7,228 bases of DNA from the NCBI GenBank assembly GCA_002899795.1, contig PPDG01000034.1, positions 1 through 7,228 of the forward strand, read 5' to 3'. The notes beneath the pieces were generated by a model. That model searched no databases. It was not told the DNA's origin and saw only the letters and a program-made list of their open reading frames with translations. Numbering within the stretch: the stretch's first letter is position 1; each line of letters opens with the position of its first letter. Source of the DNA: Desulfobacteraceae bacterium (GTDB lineage: Bacteria > Desulfobacterota > Syntrophobacteria > BM002). The translations under genes were made by a program, and so were the position numbers. This document shows, in pieces, positions 1 through 5,653 of the stretch.

Positions 1-97
1 ATTGAGTCCAGCCAAAAACATCCAGGGTGGTTACGGCCTCGAGGTCTTCGAAACCTTGGGTTAGGAAAAGCAAAATCTTGGTGGTTTTACTAGCCAT
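1..97 (-). CDS. DJ-1/PfpI family protein, N-terminal 32 codons only (gene runs off the left edge)
   Basis: The frame opens with ATG at 97-95 and reads 32 codons plus one base without a stop. The residues run MASKTTKILLFLTQG, then FEDLEAVTTLDVFGWTQ. This is the first beta-strand and first helix of the DJ-1/PfpI fold: a hydrophobic strand (I8-L12), the G-x-E-(D/E)-x-E turn (G15-E20), then a V-T-x-L-D-V helix. E20 aligns with the conserved glutamate (Glu18 of human DJ-1) that contacts the nucleophilic cysteine; the cysteine itself would lie outside the window. Family members include glyoxalase/deglycase-like and chaperone-like stress proteins, and the subtype cannot be decided from this fragment. 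No clear Shine-Dalgarno sequence precedes the ATG. It lies 106 bases downstream of the ligase-like gene on the same strand, so it may be co-transcribed with it. Confidence 0.8.
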   Translation of the reverse strand, partial: MASKTTKILLFLTQGFEDLEAVTTLDVFGWTQ

Positions 98-166
98 AGC
101 AGGAAAATCAATGTATGGAGCTTCAAGGAACGCTTATTTAAGCTTTCTTGTCCGATGTTGTCTTTA

Positions 167-202
167 AATCTACAATCATCAATCTAAAATCTGCAATCTA
201 CA
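167..202. repeat. Degenerate short tandem repeat (AATCTRCAATC-type)
   Basis: The stretch is built from variants of one short unit: AATCTACAATC at 167-177, AATCTAAA at 181-188, and AATCTGCAATCTACA from 188 onward. It lies just after the stop codon of the ligase-like gene (read on the minus strand). Such low-complexity AATCT/AGATT runs are scattered between genes in some environmental bacterial genomes. Function is unknown. It is not CRISPR-like because the units abut and there are no spacers. Confidence 0.5.
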
Positions 203-203
203 C

Positions 204-1487
204 CTAGTCCCACTTCCGAAGATCTAGAATGCGTTTCTCAGCTTCCTGGATGTCATTTTCACTGACAAAGGTCACATCCGCTCTCAGCTTGAGCACAGCG
301 CGGATTTTCTCCTGGAGAGGAGAGGCCAATCCTTCTTGAGATGATGGTTCGGCTAAAACCGCACAAAAGGTGAGTTTGTCGCGGTCTTGTTCTCGCTCCA
401 CCACTGCCTGGGCAGTTTGAATCTCTGGGAAGGCAGCTATCACCTCTTCCACCTGTGAGGGATGGATGAACATACCACGTACTTTGGTAACCTGGTCCAC
501 CCGACCCACGAGTTTCATGAGACGAGGAGACGTCCGGCCGCAGTGACAGGGTTCCTCCTCGTAATAGGAGAGATCTCCAGTGCCAAAGCGGATGAGAGGG
601 TAGACTGGATTTTCAAGTAAAGTGACGACCACCTCACCAATCTGGCCCGGTCCTAACTGCCTGCCGGTTTCAGGGTCTACCACCTCTATGACTCTATAGT
701 CAGCGAAGTGCATCCCATTCTTCTCACCACACTCATAGGCAATGCCACCCACATCCGCAGTGGCGAGAAACTGGCGCACGAGAATGCCATAGTCTTCTTC
801 AAAGCGGTTGCGACTGGCAGCGGTAAGCATCTCACCGGCTGTGACCGCTATTTGCAAACTAAAATCCCGGCGGAAATCCTTGCCCTCCTGTTCTGCGCGT
901 TCAATGATGGCCTGGAGAAAACTCGGGACTCCCACATAACCTGTAAGCTTGAGCTCCTCCATAAGCTGGACTTGAGTTTCAGTGTTGCCTATACCTCCGG
1001 GGACTACTGTGCAGCCAATACCGCTCAAGGCCTCATCACACATGAGCCCCCCCGGGGTGAGGTGGTAAGAGAAGGTATTGAGCACCCTGTCCCCGGGGCG
1101 GAAACCCGTATTAAAGAAAACCCCTTGCAAGCGCCAGTAGTCAGCTTGATGTCCCTCAGGGTCAAAAATAGCTCCAGGAGAAGTGTAAATCCGGCGGAGT
1201 TTGTTCAGATCTACCCCCAAGAAGCCACCAAAAGGTGGAGAGGCTTGCTGGAGTTGTCGCATCTGGGCTTTAGGGGTGATGGCCAGTGACTGGAGATCTT
1301 CAAGGGAGCGGATGTCGGTGGCTCCCACTCCTGCTGCCTTGAATTTCTCTCGCATAGCGGGGGCTTCTTCAAAAGCGATCAGAACCGCCCGCTGTAGTTG
1401 TTTTTCCATTAGCCGTTTTTTTTCTTCCCAGGGAAGAGTCTCTAGCTGTTCATCGTGGTAGCCGCGCAAGCGCTCATCTTTTTTCAT
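204..1487 (-). CDS. Phenylacetate-CoA ligase (PaaK)-like AMP-forming acyl-CoA ligase, divergent
   Basis: This 427-residue protein matches the length and C-terminal motifs of the PaaK branch of the ANL adenylating enzymes, which activate an aryl or acyl carboxylate with ATP and pass it to CoA in the cytosol. Visible motifs are T-A-G-E-M-L (216-221), YECGE (251-255) in the place of the usual A5 motif, RFGTGD (300-305) with the ribose-binding aspartate D305, CHCGRTSPR (314-322) typical of PaaK relatives, VGRVDQVTKVRG (327-338) at the hinge, and a C-terminal EKR with K418 as the likely catalytic lysine. The Ser/Thr/Gly-rich P-loop expected near residue 101 (SSGTTG-P in PaaK) is replaced by YTSPGAIFDPEG, so ATP handling may differ. 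The ATG start is supported by GAGGAAA upstream (1494-1500 on the plus strand). The gene lies 85 bases downstream of pncB. The substrate cannot be told, and true phenylacetate activity is not implied. Confidence 0.85.
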   Translation of the reverse strand: MKKDERLRGYHDEQLETLPWEEKKRLMEKQLQRAVLIAFEEAPAMREKFKAAGVGATDIRSLEDLQSLAITPKAQMRQLQQASPPFGGFLGVDLNKLRRIYTSPGAIFDPEGHQADYWRLQGVFFNTGFRPGDRVLNTFSYHLTPGGLMCDEALSGIGCTVVPGGIGNTETQVQLMEELKLTGYVGVPSFLQAIIERAEQEGKDFRRDFSLQIAVTAGEMLTAASRNRFEEDYGILVRQFLATADVGGIAYECGEKNGMHFADYRVIEVVDPETGRQLGPGQIGEVVVTLLENPVYPLIRFGTGDLSYYEEEPCHCGRTSPRLMKLVGRVDQVTKVRGMFIHPSQVEEVIAAFPEIQTAQAVVEREQDRDKLTFCAVLAEPSSQEGLASPLQEKIRAVLKLRADVTFVSENDIQEAEKRILDLRKWD

Positions 1488-1572
1488 GGTTTATTTCCTC
1501 GGTGTGTTGGACGTCAGAACGTAGGGATGGAGCAATGCTCAAAAGGCTCAGATGAAATACTGTAAGCGTGAA

Positions 1573-2943
1573 TCAATCTAAGCCCAGTTCTTTTTCGCCA
1601 ATTTCCTTACGGACTTGATCCTGAAGTGCTTGAAGCCGGGGGGTTATTTCCACTGGATAGTTTGGGTTTCCTTCCAGGTCCTTGTAGGTTTCCGGGAGTA
1701 GGGCAAATTCCTTACGAAAAAGTTCCTGAATTTTAGGCAAGGGCTCCGATGGGAGCAGCCGCTTTCCATCTTTCATCACCGGCATGAGCAGTGATTCAGA
1801 GTCGGCAATGTCATCGTCAAGCAAGCCGATTAGGTCCCGCTTGAAAAAACCGTCTTTCGTCCGTTGACGAAACACCTGCTTCGGGCCCGCTAAGGAAATC
1901 TTGCCACTGCTTAATTTCATTACCGGTCTACCGTTATACATGACCATCTTATAAGCCATGTTAAGGTAAGGAGCATCAGCAGAGACCCCCATCCTTGTAC
2001 CAACACCAAATGCATCAATATTGGCGCCAGCGGTCAGTATTTTCTGGATCTTGAATTCGTCGAAGCCACCGCTGGCAAAGATTCTAACCTCTGGAAAGCC
2101 AGAGTCATTGAAGATTTTCCGCACCTGCTGGCTGAGTTGAACCATATCGCCGCTATCCAAGCGAACAGCTCTAAGACTCTCGCCGGCCTGTCGCATCTCG
2201 CCAGCCACGGTCACCGCTTTTCGTGCACCGGCCAGGGTGTCATAGGTGTCTATAAGGAGGACGGTATTATCCGGAAATGACTTGGCAAAGGCGCGGAATG
2301 AATCGATTTCTCGGTCAAAACTCTCAACGTAAGAGTGGGCCATGGTCCCGTGGATGGGCAGACCGTACATTTTACCCGCCTGGACATTGCTGGTGCCTAT
2401 GAAACCACCAATAAAACTGGACCTGGCTACCATGAGACCGGCATGCATGCCATGGGTGCGGCGCAAGGAAAAATCCACCAGTCGTCGCTCACCAGCTGCA
2501 TGGAGACAACGAGAGGCCTTTGTAGCGACTAATGTTGGTAAGTTTATGGAATTGATGACAAAAGTCTCCACCAGCTGGGCTTGCATAACAGGGGCGGTAA
2601 TCTCAACCAGTGGCTCATCACAGAAAGCAATGCGGCCTTCGGGAATTGCTCTGACCTCGCCGGTAAAGCGAAGCGTTTCCAAAAACTGAAGGAATCTGTC
2701 GGGGAAGAGAGAAGTTTGTTCCAAGTATTCGAGATCGTCAGGACGGAAGTGGAACGACTCCAGATAATCAAGGAGAGGAGCCAGACCAGCGCAGACCTGG
2801 TAGGAGCGTTTTGAGGGGTACTCACGCACCATAAGACTAAAGGTGGCCGGAGCGTACATGTCTTGTTCAAAATAACTGGCGGCCATGGTGAGCTCATACA
2901 GATCAGTCATGATTTCTCTGCTGTGCGGCTGATCTGTACCCAT
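1573..2943 (-). CDS. pncB: Nicotinate phosphoribosyltransferase
   Basis: The enzyme joins nicotinate to phosphoribosyl pyrophosphate, with ATP hydrolysis, to give nicotinate mononucleotide in the Preiss-Handler NAD salvage pathway (cytosolic). Numbering from the ATG at 2943 gives 456 residues, normal for the family. Diagnostic pieces in order are the N-terminal TDLYELTMA (13-21), LRRTHG (160-165), GTMAHS (199-204) with H203 as the likely autophosphorylated histidine, DTYDT (232-236), LDSGD (262-266) and SGGFDE (291-296) lining the phosphoribosyl pocket, and FGVGT (312-316). A TTG six bases further upstream is in frame, but it would sit only 2 bases from the AAAAGGG ribosome site, whereas the ATG has an 8-base spacer. 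A third candidate ATG at 2910 has a poorer ribosome site. The gene is first of the minus-strand series and divergent from the DUF89-like gene. Nothing looks broken. Confidence 0.95.
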   Translation of the reverse strand: MGTDQPHSREIMTDLYELTMAASYFEQDMYAPATFSLMVREYPSKRSYQVCAGLAPLLDYLESFHFRPDDLEYLEQTSLFPDRFLQFLETLRFTGEVRAIPEGRIAFCDEPLVEITAPVMQAQLVETFVINSINLPTLVATKASRCLHAAGERRLVDFSLRRTHGMHAGLMVARSSFIGGFIGTSNVQAGKMYGLPIHGTMAHSYVESFDREIDSFRAFAKSFPDNTVLLIDTYDTLAGARKAVTVAGEMRQAGESLRAVRLDSGDMVQLSQQVRKIFNDSGFPEVRIFASGGFDEFKIQKILTAGANIDAFGVGTRMGVSADAPYLNMAYKMVMYNGRPVMKLSSGKISLAGPKQVFRQRTKDGFFKRDLIGLLDDDIADSESLLMPVMKDGKRLLPSEPLPKIQELFRKEFALLPETYKDLEGNPNYPVEITPRLQALQDQVRKEIGEKELGLD

Positions 2944-2951
2944 TGGCAAGG

Positions 2952-2958
2952 CCCTTTT
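2952..2958 (-). promoter_or_regulatory. Ribosome binding site that fixes the pncB start
   Basis: Read on the minus strand this is AAAAGGG, 8 bases before the ATG at 2943-2941. It favours that ATG over the in-frame TTG at 2949-2947, which would leave only a 2-base spacer. Confidence 0.6.
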
Positions 2959-3033
2959 CTCTGGAGTGCTACTATTTTTTGGCGATGAACAAGCTATTCC
3001 CTGTTTAGCAGAAAGGGGTCAATGGTTCAAGAT

Positions 3034-3039
3034 ATTATA
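3034..3039 (-). promoter_or_regulatory. Possible -10 box of the pncB promoter
   Basis: On the minus strand this is a perfect TATAAT, with a start point expected near 3027 and a leader of about 84 bases to the pncB ATG. No good -35 hexamer sits 16-18 bases upstream, where the sequence runs into the edge of the inverted-repeat block beginning at 3050. The promoter is therefore either weak, activator-dependent, or not real. Confidence 0.3.
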
Positions 3040-3049
3040 CAATTCAAAA

Positions 3050-3164
3050 GGTTAGCCCGCATTATTCACGAATTTTTCGCTTCGTGAATAGGCGCCTGCA
3101 AGAAAGCATGTTTGCTTTCTTGCAGGCTTCGATGCGGTGCTTCGCACCTTACTCGGGGCTAACC
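3050..3164. repeat. Cloverleaf-like inverted-repeat domain A
   Basis: An outer 9-base stem GGTTAGCCC (3050-3058) with GGGCTAACC (3156-3164) encloses three further hairpins. These are ATTCACGAA (3064-3072) with TTCGTGAAT (3081-3089); a perfect 15-base stem GCCTGCAAGAAAGCA (3094-3108) with its complement (3113-3127) around a 4-base loop; and GGTGC (3136-3140) with GCACC (3144-3148) around TTC. No protein-coding frame here is convincing. It lies between two divergent genes, upstream of both candidate promoters, so it is more likely a DNA element or dispersed palindromic repeat than an mRNA leader. No run of T follows the 15-base hairpin, so it is not a classic terminator. Confidence 0.75.
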
Positions 3165-3253
3165 CTGAGCGGAGGCCTGTAGGGCCGGAGTCGAAGCCCG
3201 AAGGGCGGATAATTCTTGAGAGCGGAAGAGAATCATGAATTATCCGGGTTAGC
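3158..3253. repeat. Cloverleaf-like inverted-repeat domain B, sharing a strand with domain A
   Basis: GCTAACCC (3158-3165) pairs with GGGTTAGC (3246-3253). Inside are GGCC (3174-3177) with GGCC (3183-3186), GCCC (3196-3199) with GGGC (3203-3206), and GGATAATTC (3207-3215) with GAATTATCC (3237-3245). The outer left strand is the same TTAGCC-type sequence that closes domain A, so the two domains cannot both fold at once. The arrangement resembles a compound palindromic repeat such as a BIME, or a mobile stem-loop element. Function is unknown. Confidence 0.65.
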
Positions 3254-3332
3254 AGATATCGCGCCGACGAAAAGGGGCAATCTACCATTGCTGTTTTCAG
3301 CGGGCCTGAACGGTTTTGTTATGTTTTATGGC

Positions 3333-3467
3333 TAGTGTCCATCCATAAACTCCTCCATGTCATTCTGAGCGAAGCGAAGAATCTCTGCGGACCCTGTAAC
3401 TATGAGATTCTTCGTCGCCTTGCTCCTCAGAATGACACCCATAAACGCGGTTTGCGAATGGACACTA
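3333..3467. mobile_element. MITE-like element with 10-base terminal inverted repeats
   Basis: The ends are TAGTGTCCAT (3333-3342) and its exact complement ATGGACACTA (3458-3467), giving a 135-base unit with no coding capacity. Just inside each end lies CCATAAAC in direct orientation (3343-3350 and 3439-3446). The core is a large inverted repeat (3358-3437). Short length, terminal repeats and a palindromic core fit a non-autonomous transposable element moved by an unlinked transposase. The terminal TA could be a target duplication, but no longer duplication is clear. No transposase gene is present in the window. Confidence 0.6.
3358..3437. repeat. Palindromic core of the MITE-like element
   Basis: The left arm has TGTCATTCTGAG (3358-3369) and CGAAGAATCTC (3375-3385). 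The right arm has GAGATTCTTCG (3404-3414) and CTCAGAATGACA (3426-3437), the exact complements in mirrored order, with a mismatched stretch between blocks and an 18-base loop. The GTCATTCTGAGCGAAGCGAAG string is, from recall, a widespread intergenic repeat in several environmental bacterial phyla. Confidence 0.75.
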
Positions 3468-3486
3468 TTTATATATTAAATATAGT
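3459..3486 (+). promoter_or_regulatory. Candidate sigma70-type promoter for the DUF89-like gene
   Basis: TGGACA (3459-3464, five of six matches to the -35 consensus) is followed after 16 bases by TATAGT (3481-3486, five of six matches to the -10 consensus) in an AT-rich tract. Initiation near 3493 would give a leader of about 115 bases. The -35 box lies inside the right terminal repeat of the MITE-like element, suggesting an outward promoter created at the element boundary. Confidence 0.4.
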
Positions 3487-3540
3487 ATAGATAGTATTTT
3501 TGGGAAAAAAGGAATATGTGCTTTTCTTCGGCTCATCGAT

Positions 3541-3553
3541 TGCCACTGTGGCA
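3541..3553 (+). other. Small palindrome in the leader of the DUF89-like gene
   Basis: TGCCAC-T-GTGGCA is a perfect 6-base inverted repeat about 55 bases before the start codon. It could be a protein-binding site or a small leader hairpin. A TGCAT-CTA-TGCAT pair follows shortly after. No known regulator site is recognised. Confidence 0.3.
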
Positions 3554-3607
3554 CAAAGAGTGCATCTATGCATTCTGATTTCATTTGATCCGATGGAGCC
3601 ATGAGCG

Positions 3608-5422
3608 ATGTTGTATGAACCCGCTGAACCTCTTCAGCCGGAGACGGCTTCAATACCTAAATCTGAGGAAGACCCTTTAGCCGACGCCTGGTTAACCAAT
3701 TTCTTCACCGAGAACCACCTGGATTTCGAAACTCAACCTGACGAGGTGGCTTCACCAGAACAGGTGCGTTTCGTTGTCCATTTGCCAGAAAATGCTGTCT
3801 ACTATCCCTGTTCCACCGAACTATTCGAGGCTATTTTAAAAAGGCAGTCCAAGACATATCTCCAAGACCGTTATCAGGAGGTGTGGAAGATTGTGGAGCA
3901 GTTGGTCCAAGATCTGATAGCCGATGAGTCCCGAAGGACTTTTCTCACAGAATTACTGCGAATCAAATTCGAACATGACACAAACGACGATATCCTCCTC
4001 CCATCGCGCCTTGAAAAAAGGCTTTTTAAGATTTTCATTGATAAGAGTAAAATCGACACCCCATACTTCCCCGCTAAAGTACAACGAAATAAGATGGTGA
4101 ACGAATTGGTGGCGGGCCCTACCTTCTGGAACAGCTTCAACTGGATTGACCATCAAACCATCTTGAGTTTCGAGAGCCTTGAAGACCTCAAGTCGGAGGC
4201 GGCCAAGCTGCAATTGCGGCGACTCCTCAACCTCTGTGTTGCCAGTGAGCTCTGGGAAACCGGAGAGGCAGGGGCAGGTCCGTCAAGGGTAGACTTTAAC
4301 AAGATCTTACATCGGCCATTGGGCGGAAATGGAGTGAAGCCTCTGCAAGACTATCTACAACGCCCCCAGGAGGCCCCTGGTACGTGCAGCGAGCCTCCAA
4401 AGAAGATCCTCTGGCTATGCAATGATGCGGGGGAGATCGTAGTTGATCTGAAGATCATACGGTTCCTCCTGGGTTGGGGGCATAAGGTTATTCTCGTGGT
4501 CAAGGACGGGTTCTACCTCCATAAGGTTAGCAGATACGATGTGGAGCACGACCCTTTGCTGATGCAGGAGGTACATGATGCTTACCATATCAAAGACCCG
4601 GCTATCTCAAAGAATGAACTGCTGGAGAGGCTCAAGACGGACACGCAGCTTTTCATTATCTCCGATGGGACTCAGGAACGTCTGAATTTTCTGCTCACCT
4701 CTACTACCTTTGCCAGAATGTTCAAAGAAGCCGATATGGTCATATCCAAGGGCGAGGAACAGTGGCGGCGGCTATTTTTCACCCCGTTTCAGTTTACCAG
4801 GGATATTTTCAATGTACGATTGGGCCCTGACGGACAAGAGGTGATCGTAAGTTACAAACCGAAACATCCCGAGGCGGTGAAGTTCTCAGAACAAGACCTC
4901 AAAGAAAAAGCCAATGGTATCATCCGTGAGATGACTGCTGCAAAGGATCGCGGTGATAAGGTCATTTTCTACAGCGCCATCATTGGTAGCATCCCGGGGC
5001 AGATGGAGACTGCCGTTCAGCTTCTCAAAGTTTATGTAGACCACCTTCGGAAAGGATACCAGAAGAGCTTTATAATCAATCCAGCCGAGCACTTCGTTTC
5101 TGGGATGGACGCTGACGACCTCATGTATATGTGGGAAGTGGTTCAGCGGAGCGGTTTAATCGATATATGGAGATTTCAGACCGTAGAAGATATTGAGACA
5201 AGTTTTGGGCTTCTTAATAGGGAGGTAGCACCGGAATGGCTTGGTAAGGACGCCACCTACAGCACCGGTTGCACTAAGGAGATGAAGCTTGCCATAGAGG
5301 TGCAACGTAAACATCCAGAAATGCAGATCATAGGACCCGCCAAAGAGAGATTCCTGCGCCGATCCGAGTACGGAATAGGTAAACTCTACGACCGCCAGCT
5401 AAGCGATATTAGCCTACCTTAA
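3608..5422 (+). CDS. DUF89/ARMT1-like family protein with altered metal site and long C-terminal extension
   Basis: The 604 residues appear to comprise a mainly helical N-terminal part (about 1-260), a DUF89-like core (about 265-400) and an unrecognised C-terminal part (about 430-604). The core shows ILWLCNDAGEIVVDLKIIRF around 267-286, like the (D)NAGE-x-x-x-D strand-loop-helix of DUF89, then VVKDGFYLHKVSRYDV (297-312), then a strand ending ISDGTQ, and ADMVISKGEEQW with K381-G382, matching the DUF89 'aD-x-(i)-KG' strand. DUF89 proteins are metal-dependent phosphatases acting on damaged or overflow phosphometabolites. Here the usual Asp-Asn pair reads N272-D273, and the usual Asn-Asp of the next loop reads H305-K306. 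The C-terminal part has VIFYSAIIGSIPG (452-464), INPAEHF (490-496) and YSTGCTKEM (551-559), which I do not recognise. No signal peptide or membrane segment is seen. The start is firm: an in-frame TGA lies at 3602-3604, and GGAG (3595-3598) is 9 bases before the ATG. The fold call is moderate in confidence and the activity is unknown. Confidence 0.65.
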   Translation: MLYEPAEPLQPETASIPKSEEDPLADAWLTNFFTENHLDFETQPDEVASPEQVRFVVHLPENAVYYPCSTELFEAILKRQSKTYLQDRYQEVWKIVEQLVQDLIADESRRTFLTELLRIKFEHDTNDDILLPSRLEKRLFKIFIDKSKIDTPYFPAKVQRNKMVNELVAGPTFWNSFNWIDHQTILSFESLEDLKSEAAKLQLRRLLNLCVASELWETGEAGAGPSRVDFNKILHRPLGGNGVKPLQDYLQRPQEAPGTCSEPPKKILWLCNDAGEIVVDLKIIRFLLGWGHKVILVVKDGFYLHKVSRYDVEHDPLLMQEVHDAYHIKDPAISKNELLERLKTDTQLFIISDGTQERLNFLLTSTTFARMFKEADMVISKGEEQWRRLFFTPFQFTRDIFNVRLGPDGQEVIVSYKPKHPEAVKFSEQDLKEKANGIIREMTAAKDRGDKVIFYSAIIGSIPGQMETAVQLLKVYVDHLRKGYQKSFIINPAEHFVSGMDADDLMYMWEVVQRSGLIDIWRFQTVEDIETSFGLLNREVAPEWLGKDATYSTGCTKEMKLAIEVQRKHPEMQIIGPAKERFLRRSEYGIGKLYDRQLSDISLP

Positions 5423-5469
5423 GGAGGTTTCCGGTGTCAGGAAAGAGAAACATACAAGCTGAAACCTGA
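5421..5469 (+). other. Full-consensus ribosome site leading into an 11-codon frame
   Basis: AAGGAGG (5421-5427) overlaps the TAA of the DUF89-like gene and is 6 bases ahead of GTG (5434-5436). That frame reads MSGKRNIQAET and stops at TGA (5467-5469), inside the degenerate repeat starting at 5459. The placement is exactly that of a second operon gene, but the frame is too short to be a normal protein. It may be the stump of a lost gene cut off by repeat insertion or deletion, or the site may simply be chance. Confidence 0.4.
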
Positions 5470-5510
5470 ACACTGAAACCTTGGCAATTGTGATTTGTTA
5501 TTTGGAATTT
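5459..5510. repeat. Degenerate direct repeats in the intergenic stretch
   Basis: CTGAAACCT occurs at 5459-5467 and again at 5473-5481 with a 14-base period. It is followed by an AT-rich quasi-repetitive run of TTGTGATTTG / TTATTTGGAATTTT type. The character is similar to the low-complexity run at 167-202. No coding frame crosses it. Confidence 0.5.
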
Positions 5511-5524
5511 TAAGTCACTATAGT
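5495..5524 (+). promoter_or_regulatory. Possible promoter for the small protein gene
   Basis: TTGTTA (5495-5500, four of six consensus matches) is separated by 18 bases from TATAGT (5519-5524, five of six). A start near 5531 would give a leader of about 120 bases containing the palindromic repeat at 5561-5641. The tract is AT-rich, so chance matches are likely. Confidence 0.28.
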
Positions 5525-5560
5525 ACTCTAATATTCCATTACTCTAAGAAAATTTGAGAC

Positions 5561-5641
5561 TGTGGGAGCGGCTTTCCCCGCCCGCCTCGCCCCGCAAGCG
5601 AGGATCTGCGACAAGCGAGAGCGTTGCGGGCAGGTAGCCGC
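5561..5641. repeat. REP-like nested palindrome
   Basis: This GC-rich block begins TGTGGGAGCGGCTTT and ends GTAGCCGC. GCGGCT (5568-5573) pairs with AGCCGC (5636-5641), GCCCGC (5580-5585) with GCGGGC (5626-5631), and CCTCGC (5585-5590) with GCGAGG (5598-5603). The GTGGGAGCGGC opening resembles REP-type extragenic palindromes known from other bacteria. It ends only 12 bases before the start codon of the next gene, so it would be transcribed as a structured leader. Confidence 0.6.
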
Positions 5642-5653
5642 GATAGGGCGAGG

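Noticed and set aside
708..1289. 193-codon plus-strand open frame antisense to the ligase-like gene
   Set aside because: It is the mirror of a well-supported coding gene, its translation shows no family motif, and it has no independent ribosome site evidence.
3094..3127. Strong 15-base hairpin considered as a rho-independent terminator
   Set aside because: No T run follows on either strand, and no gene ends beside it. It belongs to the larger palindromic domain.
3052..3288. 78-codon minus-strand open frame across the cloverleaf-like repeats
   Set aside because: Its residues are dictated by the inverted repeats. Such frames are commonly mis-annotated over dispersed palindromes.
3277..3296. 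GCAAT-CTACC-ATTGC hairpin followed by TGTTTT, a terminator-like pattern
   Set aside because: The stem is only 5 bases, the T run is interrupted, and no plus-strand gene lies upstream to be terminated.
3050..3467. Block of repeats considered as a CRISPR array or integron attC cluster
   Set aside because: There are no regularly spaced direct repeats with unique spacers, no cas or integrase gene, and the internal hairpins differ from one another.
3601..3618. Five-codon upstream frame (ATG at 3601, stop at 3616-3618) overlapping the DUF89-like start
   Set aside because: The GGAG is only 2 bases from this ATG, too close to start it, while it is well placed for the ATG at 3608.
3465..3653. 62-codon minus-strand open frame in the leader of the DUF89-like gene
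   Set aside because: It overlaps the supported start of the plus-strand gene, crosses its leader and AT-rich promoter, and shows no protein motif.
5624..5653. Upstream TTG start extending the small protein by ten residues
   Set aside because: The extension is encoded by the palindromic repeat and has no ribosome site; ATG at 5654 has AGGG at proper spacing.
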